From Syntrophomonadaceae bacterium (GTDB taxonomy: Bacteria; Bacillota; Syntrophomonadia; Syntrophomonadales; Syntrophomonadaceae): a stretch of DNA of 5,992 bases. Numbering within the stretch: position 1 is the first letter of the stretch; every line of letters starts with the position of its first letter. The stretch spans positions 1-5,992 of the forward strand of contig JAAZOA010000039.1 of NCBI GenBank assembly GCA_012798055.1. The letters run 5' to 3'. Shown here piece by piece: positions 1-5,909 of this stretch. Made by a program: the position numbers and the translations under genes. Under the pieces are notes generated by a model. It had not been told where the DNA came from, did no database searches, and was given only the letters and a program-made list of their open reading frames with translations.

Positions 1-418
1 CAATATGGGCAGTATTTTGCGGAGTGGCTGGGCGCTGGGAATCGATGGCATCATGCTGGGGCGTGGATGCGTGGACCATCTCAGTCCCAAGGTGGTTCGA
101 GCCTCAATGGGTGCCATTCTCAATGTTCCGATATTTGCCAATATTACTGCTCTGCACCTCGAACAGTTGCGTCAGCATGGCTACCTGTTCATGGCCACTG
201 ACCTGGATAAAGGTCAGGATTATGACTCGCTGGCTTTGACCGCGCCTCTTTTACTCATCTTTGGTAATGAAGCTGAAGGAGTGAGCGAAGACTTGAAACA
301 ACGCTGTCAGGCATTTATAAAAATACCCATGAATCCTCAGGTTGATTCTTTGAATGTAGCGGCAGCCTGTGCTATAATAATTGCTGAGATAGCGAGACAG
401 TCACGGTTACGAACTTAA
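1..418 (+). CDS. SpoU/TrmH-family RNA 2'-O-ribose methyltransferase, C-terminal part (5' truncated by window)
   Basis: This is the C-terminal catalytic SPOUT domain of an S-adenosylmethionine-dependent methyltransferase that acts on the ribose 2'-OH of rRNA or tRNA. Reading begins with the Asn codon at 2-4 and stays open to TAA at 416-418, so about 138 residues are visible and the start lies upstream. All three family motifs are present, counted from that Asn. Motif 1 is N-M-G-S-I-L-R (residues 1-7, with the catalytic-type Arg7). Motif 2 is IFGNEAEGVS (about 86-95). Motif 3 is IPMN followed by DSLNVAAA (about 108-122). Motifs 2 and 3 build the knotted SAM pocket. The N-terminal substrate-recognition domain, if there is one, is outside the window. 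The position before pheST resembles B. subtilis ysgA (RlmP, 23S rRNA Gm methylation), so an RlmP-like role is plausible. The exact target cannot be read from this fragment. Confidence 0.93.
   Translation, partial: NMGSILRSGWALGIDGIMLGRGCVDHLSPKVVRASMGAILNVPIFANITALHLEQLRQHGYLFMATDLDKGQDYDSLALTAPLLLIFGNEAEGVSEDLKQRCQAFIKIPMNPQVDSLNVAAACAIIIAEIARQSRLRT
350..378 (+). promoter_or_regulatory. Sigma-A-type promoter inside the methyltransferase 3' end
   Basis: The -35 is TTGAAT at 350-355 (4 of 6 consensus bases) and the -10 is a perfect TATAAT at 373-378, separated by the ideal 17 nt. The predicted start is near 385. The resulting transcript would carry the micro-ORF at 475-594, the T-box leader and pheST. 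No better promoter was found between here and the T-box, so this is the best candidate for the pheST operon. It overlaps coding sequence, where a match could arise by chance, so function is inferred. Confidence 0.6.
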
Positions 419-474
419 CCACAGAAAACATCTTGCCGATATATGAGCAGTGGTAACCAGCTTCCGGAGGCTAA

Positions 475-594
475 ATGGAGGAAAAGCCAGTTATGCACAA
501 TGAAGCCGAAATCCTGTGGCAGCTTTTTGAAACATCGGGCTGTATCATTTTTTACATCATGTATAAGCGCCTAACCGAGCAATACGAGCAATAA
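475..594 (+). CDS. yqzL: YqzL-like micro-protein (39 aa)
   Basis: A short reading frame of 39 codons ends with TAA at 592-594. The protein has the spaced pattern of the YqzL-like family of Bacillota (function unknown, usually 40-50 residues): Trp15, Phe18, Ser21-Gly22, Tyr27 and Lys31, where family members typically read W-x2-F-x2-T-G-x4-Y-x3-K. The core is hydrophobic and aromatic with a charged C-terminus, and there is no signal peptide. The start is ambiguous. ATG at 475 has GGAGG at 466-470 but only a 4-nt gap. ATG at 493 (residue 7) has GGAGG at 477-481 with an 11-nt gap and would give a 33-residue protein closer to typical family N-termini. The gene lies between the putative promoter and the T-box leader. 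It ends about 10 nt before T-box Stem I, so it would be transcribed whether or not the T-box terminates. The family call rests on remembered pattern, not a search. Confidence 0.68.
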   Translation: MEEKPVMHNEAEILWQLFETSGCIIFYIMYKRLTEQYEQ

Positions 595-600
595 AGCCAA

Positions 601-845
601 AGGCGATGACCAGGACCAGTAACCTGCCCTATCTACTTCCAGGGAGGCCACACCACCGACTGAGAGTGCGGCCAAGCAAGAAGCAGGCGAATTCACCTGT
701 GAGTCGAGGATTGAAATAGCAGTAGATCCAACCGGTAGCCACCGTTACAGGCATTGAGTGAATCGGACCTAGGCTCCGGTTAATTAGGGTGGTACCACGG
801 AATAGTACTTTCGTCCCTTGGGATGAAAGTTCTTTTATTTTTTCT
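601..845 (+). promoter_or_regulatory. T-box leader sensing tRNA-Phe, upstream of pheST
   Basis: This cis-acting RNA senses the charging state of tRNA-Phe and controls readthrough into pheS. Stem I spans about 604-706. Its base helix (604-606/704-706) is followed by a GA-rich kink-turn, a lower helix CAGG 611-614/CCTG 696-699, the specifier loop, the helix CCTGC 623-627/GCAGG 683-687, and a distal hairpin (646-653/666-673) carrying the GAGAG-type conserved loop. The specifier is TTC at 692-694 within GAATTCACC, a Phe codon. A compact Stem II (GGAT 708-711/ATCC 726-729, with GAA opposite AGTA as in an S-turn) and Stem III (731-740/772-780, one bulge) follow. The T-box sequence AGGGTGGTACCACGG starts at 786. 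Its UGGU (790-793) complements an ACCA acceptor end. The antiterminator would pair AGGG 786-789 and ACG 797-799 with CGTCCCT 812-818, competing with the terminator. Confidence 0.96.
804..843 (+). terminator. Rho-independent terminator of the T-box leader
   Basis: A 14-base arm at 804-817 pairs with 820-833, with one mismatch and one G-U pair, and closes near TT at 818-819. A T-rich tract follows at 833-843, interrupted once by A and once by the arm boundary. The 5' arm includes CGTCCC (812-817), which the antiterminator also needs, so the two folds exclude each other. Uncharged tRNA-Phe should favour readthrough and charged tRNA-Phe termination, as is established for T-boxes. Confidence 0.92.
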
Positions 846-913
846 GCAAATGCACGTGGGCAGATGGAACTTAATCCAATATTCGAATAAATCGGTAAGA
901 GGAGGATAGGAAA

Positions 914-1936
914 ATGATAGAGCGACTGAACCTGATTAAAAACGATGCTGAAAAAGAAATTGCGGTGGCCAGCAGTTTTGAAGCTTTGAATGAGATCAAA
1001 GTAAGGATTTTGGGACGCAAAGGTAAGATGACGCAGATACTCAGGGGACTGAAAGACCTGGCAGGAGAGGAAAGGGCAGAGGCTGGAAAAACCGCCAATG
1101 AGGTTAAAAACCAGCTGGAGAATCTTATCGAAACCAAAACGGCAGAGCTTAAACAAGCTGAACTGGATAAGCGTTTGCAGAGCGAAAAGATCGACGTCAC
1201 ACTGCCGGGGTTGCCCTTGCCGGTGGGAGGTATACATCCGATCAGCAGGGTTACCGATGAAATAAAGGCCATTTTCACTGGCATGGGCTTCGCTGTAGCT
1301 GAAGGACCGGAGATTGAGACCGATTATTATAATTTCGAAGCCCTTAATATACCCCATGATCACCCAGCCCGGGATATGCAGGATTCTTTTTATATCACGG
1401 AACAGATGCTTCTTAGAACTCATACGTCTCCGGTTCAGGTCCGTACCATGGAAAAAATGGCGCCACAAATCCCAGTCAAGATAATCGTCCCGGGCAAAGT
1501 CTACCGCAAAGATGATGATGCCACTCATTCCCCGATGTTCAATCAGGTGGAGGGACTGTTAATCGATGAAAATATTACTTTTGCCAACCTTAAAGGTATT
1601 CTTATGCTTTTTGCACAAAAAGTCTTTGGGGAACAGGTCAAGGTCAGATATCGGCCCAGTTTCTTCCCCTTTACTGAACCGAGTGCAGAGATGGACATCT
1701 CCTGTGTCAATTGCCAGGGGGGAGGCTGCCGGGTGTGCTCCTACACGGGCTGGCTGGAGATATTGGGAGCGGGGATGGTCAATCCCCGGGTGCTGCAGTT
1801 CGGAGGCTACGATCCTGAGAAGGTGACCGGCTTCGCCTTCGGAATGGGCATTGAACGGATTGCCATGCTCAAATTTGGCATCAATGACCTGCGCCTCTTT
1901 TATGACAATGATAAACGTTTCCTGACCCAATTTTAG
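914..1936 (+). CDS. pheS: Phenylalanyl-tRNA synthetase alpha subunit
   Basis: PheS is the catalytic subunit of the cytoplasmic alpha2-beta2 class IIc synthetase that joins Phe to tRNA-Phe using ATP. The 340-residue length is normal. Residues 1 to about 88 form the charged coiled-coil arm that binds tRNA. The catalytic core follows, with EGPEIETDYYNFEALN (about 130-145), TSPVQVRTM (171-179), motif 2 around VYRKDDDATHS (196-206, Arg198 and His205), FNQVEG (209-214) and motif 3 FAFGMGIER (307-315). Four cysteines (264, 267, 272, 275) in a CxxC-x4-CxxC pattern precede GWLEILGAGM. This Cys-rich loop occurs in many Bacillota PheS proteins and may bind metal. The start is supported by AGGAGG at 900-905, 8 nt before ATG. 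The gene is preceded by the Phe-specific T-box, and its stop overlaps the ribosome binding site of pheT. No key residue appears missing. Confidence 0.99.
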   Translation: MIERLNLIKNDAEKEIAVASSFEALNEIKVRILGRKGKMTQILRGLKDLAGEERAEAGKTANEVKNQLENLIETKTAELKQAELDKRLQSEKIDVTLPGLPLPVGGIHPISRVTDEIKAIFTGMGFAVAEGPEIETDYYNFEALNIPHDHPARDMQDSFYITEQMLLRTHTSPVQVRTMEKMAPQIPVKIIVPGKVYRKDDDATHSPMFNQVEGLLIDENITFANLKGILMLFAQKVFGEQVKVRYRPSFFPFTEPSAEMDISCVNCQGGGCRVCSYTGWLEILGAGMVNPRVLQFGGYDPEKVTGFAFGMGIERIAMLKFGINDLRLFYDNDKRFLTQF

Positions 1937-1943
1937 GAGGTGA
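1935..1943 (+). promoter_or_regulatory. pheT ribosome binding site overlapping the pheS stop codon
   Basis: AGGAGGTGA is an essentially perfect anti-16S match ending 4 nt before the pheT ATG at 1948. The pheS stop TAG (1934-1936) supplies its first bases. Ribosomes finishing pheS therefore uncover or occupy this site, which fits translational coupling for equal subunit supply. Confidence 0.9.
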
Positions 1944-1947
1944 AAAG

Positions 1948-4002
1948 ATGGGAGTTTCGGTAAACTGGTTAAAAGAATATGTAAGCTTCGATTGGAGTCC
2001 AGAGGAACTGGCCCACCGCCTGACCATGGCCGGGATCGCCATTGAAGGTGTGGAACATGTGGAAGGGGACAGCCTGCTGGAACTAGACCTGACCCCTAAC
2101 CGGGGCGACTGTCTGGGTATGATAAACCTGGCCCGGGAAATAGCGGCTTTAAACCATTCTGATATTGCTATTCCTGTGATTGAGCTGGTGGAAGGCCAAA
2201 ACCGGACAGAAGATGAAATCAAGATCGAAATAAAGGCTCCAGACCTTTGCCCCCGATACACCGCCCGGGTGATCCGAAACGTTAAGGTAGGGGACTCCCC
2301 TGCCTGGATACAGTCCAGGCTGATGGGGGCAGGGATACGTCCGATCAACAATATCGTGGATATTACCAATTATGTAATGCTAGAATGTAATCAACCCTTG
2401 CATGCGTTTGACTATGACCTGCTGGGCCCAGCTAAAAAGATAGTGGTGAGAAGGGCCAATCAGGGTGAATGCATCACCACCCTCGATGACGTTGCCAGGG
2501 AACTCGACCGCGATATGCTTCTGATTACCGATGATGGGCGCCCGGTGGCCCTGGCTGGCATTATGGGCGGGCAGAATACCCAAATAAATGAAAAAACGGT
2601 CAATGTTTTATTGGAGTCAGCCTGTTTCAAAGGTACCGGCATACGCAGGACTGCTCGCAAATTGGCTTTGCGCAGTGATTCATCGGTTAGGTTCGAAAAA
2701 GGGATAGACATCAATGGCGTAATTTATGCGTCCAACCGGGCAGCGGCCCTAATGGCAAAATACGGAGGGGGAGAAGTTTCAGCCGGCATATGCGACTGTT
2801 ATCCGGATCCGCAGCCTTTGTCCAAAATCTCCCTGCGGCCGGAGAGGGTCAACTATCTGCTGGGCACTGAATTAAGCCCTGCCCAGATACAAAATTATCT
2901 CAATGACCTGAAATTGGAGTGGCAGATAGAAAATGGCGCCTTGCTGGTGACAATTCCTTCCTATCGGCCCGACATCGAGATGGAGGCAGACCTGATCGAG
3001 GAGGTAGCCCGCCTTCATGGCTACGAAAATATTCCGGCAACGCTGCCTTGTGGTGATACCACTCAAGGCGGACTGGATCCGTTTCAGAAATTCAAGGATC
3101 AGGTCAAGCAACTTATGGCCAATCAATTTTATGAGATAATTACTTACAGTTTTGTGAGTCCCCGATATTTTGACATGCTGATGCTGCCGCCAGACAGCAA
3201 GTTCCGGCAGGTGGTCAGGGTAGCCAATCCTCTATCCGAGGAACAGAGCATTATGAGGCCATTGCTGTTGCCAGGTATGTTGGAGACTGTCAGCCGCAAT
3301 TTGGCCCGGAAGAACACCAACCTGGCCTTCTTTGAAATGGGTTCAGTTTTTCATCCCCTGGGCGAGGAGCTGCCCTTGGGGGTTCTCAAATTGGGGGCTA
3401 TCGTGGCTGGGAGCACTGATCCAAACTGGCTGAAATTAAATCTGAATCTGGATTACTATTATCTCAAGGGAAGCCTGGAGAACCTGTTCAGCAAATTGGG
3501 AGTTGAAGACGTTGGCTGGGAGGAAACCCAAGAGCCCTCCTTCCATCCGGGTAGAACAGCCAGAATAGTCAGCCAGGGCATACAACTGGGCATAATAGGG
3601 GAAATCCATCCCCTGGTGAGGCAGCAATTTGACATTAGGCCACGGACCTGTGCATTCGAGCTGGATATGGAAAATCTATATGCTTGTTCCAGACCGAAGG
3701 TCATGATGTCGGCCATAACTCGCTACCCCGCAGTAGAAAGGGATCTGGCAATGGTTGCCAAGCAGGAGGTGCAAGCAGCCCGAGCTGTGGACATAATCAA
3801 GGAATTTGGCGGGGATTTGCTCGCCAAGGTTCAGGTATTTGACATCTATACGGGAGAACAGGTGGCTCCTGGCCATAAAAGCATGGCTTTCAACCTGACC
3901 TTCCAATCCGACCAACGCACATTGACCGAGTCGGAAGTGAACGAACGGATGGAATTGATCCGGGAGGGCCTACGGACCAGATTACAAGCCAATTTCCGTT
4001 GA
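1948..4002 (+). CDS. pheT: Phenylalanyl-tRNA synthetase beta subunit lacking the B2 (EMAP/OB-fold) domain
   Basis: PheT is the structural and editing subunit of PheRS; it hydrolyses Tyr-tRNA-Phe and contributes to tRNA binding. The protein has 684 residues, whereas bacterial type-1 PheT usually has about 790-810. The N-terminal B1 start (VNWLKEYV, 5-12, to GIAIEGVEHVEG, 29-40) runs straight into LELDLTPNRGDCLG (44-57). In E. coli about 114 residues, the inserted tRNA-binding domain, lie between these points. The remainder is complete. The B3/B4 editing module has RPINNIVDITNYV (131-143), PLHAFD (150-155, His152), ALAGIMGG (201-208), LLESACF (221-227, Glu223) and ALRSDSSVRFEKG (240-252). A B5-like segment lies at about 290-365, the catalytic-like B6/B7 region at about 375-575, and the FDX-ACB anticodon-binding domain at about 587-684. 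The junction is in frame with no stops, so it looks natural rather than a frameshift artefact. Confidence 0.97.
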   Translation: MGVSVNWLKEYVSFDWSPEELAHRLTMAGIAIEGVEHVEGDSLLELDLTPNRGDCLGMINLAREIAALNHSDIAIPVIELVEGQNRTEDEIKIEIKAPDLCPRYTARVIRNVKVGDSPAWIQSRLMGAGIRPINNIVDITNYVMLECNQPLHAFDYDLLGPAKKIVVRRANQGECITTLDDVARELDRDMLLITDDGRPVALAGIMGGQNTQINEKTVNVLLESACFKGTGIRRTARKLALRSDSSVRFEKGIDINGVIYASNRAAALMAKYGGGEVSAGICDCYPDPQPLSKISLRPERVNYLLGTELSPAQIQNYLNDLKLEWQIENGALLVTIPSYRPDIEMEADLIEEVARLHGYENIPATLPCGDTTQGGLDPFQKFKDQVKQLMANQFYEIITYSFVSPRYFDMLMLPPDSKFRQVVRVANPLSEEQSIMRPLLLPGMLETVSRNLARKNTNLAFFEMGSVFHPLGEELPLGVLKLGAIVAGSTDPNWLKLNLNLDYYYLKGSLENLFSKLGVEDVGWEETQEPSFHPGRTARIVSQGIQLGIIGEIHPLVRQQFDIRPRTCAFELDMENLYACSRPKVMMSAITRYPAVERDLAMVAKQEVQAARAVDIIKEFGGDLLAKVQVFDIYTGEQVAPGHKSMAFNLTFQSDQRTLTESEVNERMELIREGLRTRLQANFR

Positions 4003-4070
4003 CGATAAAGGAACGCCAAGATTGGAATCGGGCGGAAGCAAGAGCCCAAACATGAGAGGAGAGGAACTGG

Positions 4071-5744
4071 ATGACTGAGCCGATCATTGACAGGAATAAT
4101 GTCGCCATCCAGGTGAAGGGATTAGGCTCTTTCGACGTAGCTAAAGGGACGGTCACTGCGGACTTCATTGCCATGATTCAAAACCAGTGGCCTCATCCTA
4201 TCGTGGCCGCCATCGTCTTCAACACCCTCCGGGATCTGAATTATGTCCTTACTACGGATTGCGAGCTGGAGCCAGTGGACACCTCCACTGAAGCGGGGCT
4301 CAGGATTTATCGTCGCAGTGCGAGTTTCCTACTGATAAAAGCCTGCCACGATCTGTATCCCGAGCGCACCTTGATGATTAAACACACCCTCTCCAATGGC
4401 TTATACTGTGAATTTCTCAAGGAGGAGACCACCGACATCGAAATTGAAGCCATTCAGAATCGGATGCGTGAATTGGTCCGGCGCGATCTCCCCATAAAGC
4501 GCTACCTGGTCACCAAAGAGCAGGCTATTCACATTTTTGCCGCCCAGGGCCAGCAGGACAAGGTTGGGCTGCTGGAATTTCGTGATAAGGATGCAGTGCA
4601 TGTCTATGAACTTGATGATTATCGCGAGTATTTCTACGGGTATATGGTAAAGAATACCGGTCTGCTGGACAAATTCCGGGTACTCTATCATTCTCCGGGC
4701 CTGGTGCTGAGGACTCCGGAGATTGACGATCTGGAACTGGTGAAACCATTTCGCGAACAGAAAAAACTGGCAATGATCCACCAGGAAGCCAAGAAGTGGG
4801 CGGAAATGCTGCAGACCCCTCATTTGGCGGCCCTCAATGGGTTTATTGCCCGGGGAGAAGTCGACGAGATAATCCAGATAAACGAGGCTCTCCATGAAAA
4901 GAAGATTGCCTACATCGCCGATACTATCTGCAGCAATCCCAACGCCCGGGTGGTGCTTATTTCGGGTCCGTCCTCATCCGGGAAGAGCACCTTCGCGCGC
5001 CGGCTCTTGATCCAACTGCGGGTGAACGGACGCCGCCCGGTATCCATATCGCTGGACAACTATTTTGTCGACCGAGTTGATACTCCCATCGACAGCAGCG
5101 GGGAATATGATTTCGAGGCTCTCGAAGCTTTAAAGTTGGAACTATTCAATGATCATCTGCTGCGGCTTTTGGCGGGGGAGGAAGTGGAAATACCTATTTA
5201 CAACTTCCGCACGGGTTATAGTGAGCCCCGGGGAATGCTGGTGAAAGTACCGCCTGAAGAACCCATAGTCATTGAAGGAATCCACGGGCTGAACGACCGT
5301 TTGACCTGGAAGATTCCAATGAGCAGTAAATACAAGATATACATCAGCGCCTTGACCCAATTGAATCTCGACTACAGCAATCGGATACCTACCACCGACA
5401 GCCGCCTGATCCGCAGGATGGTCAGGGACAGCCGGACCCGTGGCTATTCTGCGTTGAATACCATCAAACGTTGGCCCTCGGTAAGAGCCGGTGAAGAAAA
5501 AAACATATTCCCGTTCCAGGAGAACGCGGATGTGATGTTCAATTCCTCCCTGGTTTACGAACTGGCAGTATTGCGGGCTTATGCCGAACCTCTGCTGCAG
5601 GATATAAGCAATCGTTATCCCGAACACGTGGAGGCCCGGCGTTTATTGCGATTCCTGAGTTATTTCCGGACTCTGCCCTCGGCCAATGTGCCCCCCAATT
5701 CCATTCTGCGCGAGTTTATAGGTGGGAGTTGGTTTAACGTATAG
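4071..5744 (+). CDS. Nucleoside (uridine) kinase-family protein with ThrRS-like N-terminal domains
   Basis: The C-terminal half is a P-loop kinase of the uridine kinase/phosphoribulokinase family. It has Walker A GPSSSGKST (299-307), SLDNYF (327-332), PIYNF (375-379), Walker B-like IVIEGIHGLN (399-408) and an Arg-rich lid RLIRRMVRDSRTRGY (445-459). The family predicts ATP-dependent phosphorylation of a nucleoside such as uridine or cytidine, but the substrate cannot be read here. The N-terminal half resembles threonyl-tRNA synthetase: a TGS-like segment (about 9-68), then an editing-domain-like segment (about 75-225, with NGLYCEF 109-115). The ThrRS editing HxxxH is replaced by Arg82 and Phe86, and the later Cys/His pair by about Phe188 and Met192, so it should not edit. 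Similar fused kinases of about 550 residues are known in Clostridia and Thermotoga. AGGAG at 4057-4061 lies 9 nt before ATG. The 68-nt gap after pheT has no terminator, so cotranscription with pheST is likely. Confidence 0.9.
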   Translation: MTEPIIDRNNVAIQVKGLGSFDVAKGTVTADFIAMIQNQWPHPIVAAIVFNTLRDLNYVLTTDCELEPVDTSTEAGLRIYRRSASFLLIKACHDLYPERTLMIKHTLSNGLYCEFLKEETTDIEIEAIQNRMRELVRRDLPIKRYLVTKEQAIHIFAAQGQQDKVGLLEFRDKDAVHVYELDDYREYFYGYMVKNTGLLDKFRVLYHSPGLVLRTPEIDDLELVKPFREQKKLAMIHQEAKKWAEMLQTPHLAALNGFIARGEVDEIIQINEALHEKKIAYIADTICSNPNARVVLISGPSSSGKSTFARRLLIQLRVNGRRPVSISLDNYFVDRVDTPIDSSGEYDFEALEALKLELFNDHLLRLLAGEEVEIPIYNFRTGYSEPRGMLVKVPPEEPIVIEGIHGLNDRLTWKIPMSSKYKIYISALTQLNLDYSNRIPTTDSRLIRRMVRDSRTRGYSALNTIKRWPSVRAGEEKNIFPFQENADVMFNSSLVYELAVLRAYAEPLLQDISNRYPEHVEARRLLRFLSYFRTLPSANVPPNSILREFIGGSWFNV

Positions 5745-5795
5745 ATTGCCGTCCGAACCTGGATGCGAAGTATACAAGATACTTGGCGAAATCGG

Positions 5796-5824
5796 TTGCT
5801 TGTGGGATTTTCAATCATTATATT
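5796..5824 (+). promoter_or_regulatory. Possible sigma-A promoter downstream of the kinase gene
   Basis: TTGCTT at 5796-5801 (3 of 6 consensus bases) and TATATT at 5819-5824 (5 of 6) are 17 nt apart in an AT-rich stretch. Transcription would begin near 5831, directly before a series of hairpins and a terminator. The weak -35 makes this tentative. Confidence 0.4.
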
Positions 5825-5830
5825 GTTATT

Positions 5831-5909
5831 AAAGAAGGATTTGTCTGAGACTCCTTCTGCCGAAAAGGACAAAGATGTCCTCGTCATTACCTGGCGAGGA
5901 CTTTTTTTT
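5831..5909 (+). ncRNA. Candidate structured RNA (small RNA or attenuator/riboswitch-like leader), class not recognised
   Basis: Three alternative folds are visible. Hairpin P1 pairs AGAAGGA 5833-5839 perfectly with TCCTTCT 5852-5858. Its loop bases TTTGTCT (5840-5846) can pair with GGACAAA (5867-5873), 7 bp with one terminal G-U, giving an H-type pseudoknot. Alternatively GGACA (5867-5871) pairs with TGTCC (5876-5880) around AAGA. That second hairpin overlaps the 5' arm of the terminator (5877-5883), so it would act as an antiterminator, while the pseudoknot would leave the terminator free. I do not recognise a known riboswitch consensus. A plain 3' untranslated end of the kinase transcript is the main alternative. 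Confidence 0.4.
5877..5909 (+). terminator. Strong Rho-independent terminator
   Basis: GTCCTCG (5877-5883) pairs perfectly with CGAGGAC (5895-5901) across an 11-nt loop and is followed by eight T residues (5902-5909). It could end the pheST-kinase transcript, a short RNA starting near 5831, or act as an attenuator for a gene beyond the window. Confidence 0.88.

Noticed and set aside
527..567. TTGAAA (527-532) and TATAAG (562-567) as a promoter just before the T-box
   Set aside because: The spacing is 29 nt, far from 16-18. Pairing either element with another hexamer at proper spacing gives poor matches.
880..889. Palindrome TATTCGAATA between the T-box terminator and pheS
   Set aside because: A single 10-bp AT-rich palindrome with no second copy; expected often by chance and no promoter is placed for it to act on.
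629..1528. A 299-codon open frame on the - strand
   Set aside because: It lies opposite the T-box leader and the first two thirds of pheS. The translation is low-complexity hydrophobic with no recognisable motif, and pheS is unambiguous, so this is a shadow frame.
1681..1760. Four-cysteine cluster in PheS as a novel zinc-finger insertion
   Set aside because: The CxxC-x4-CxxC loop before GWLEI is common in PheS from Bacillota and other bacteria, so it is ordinary for the family.
4052..4078. ATG at 4052 opening an 8-codon frame that overlaps the kinase start
   Set aside because: It has no ribosome binding site of its own and encodes only a short charged peptide; the ATG lies in the leader beside the kinase Shine-Dalgarno.
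4401..4895. A 164-codon - strand open frame within the kinase gene
   Set aside because: It is antisense to a clear coding region, has no motif and no ribosome binding site of note, and is explained by codon bias of the + strand gene.
4071..5744. Reading the third large gene as a threonyl-tRNA synthetase paralogue
   Set aside because: Only the N-terminal half resembles ThrRS. There is no class II catalytic core or anticodon-binding domain, and the C-terminal half is a clear P-loop uridine kinase-type domain.
5768..5784. Inverted repeat AAGTAT/ATACTT after the kinase stop codon
   Set aside because: The stem is only 6 bp, AT-rich and not followed by a T tract, so it is not a terminator; it may be chance.
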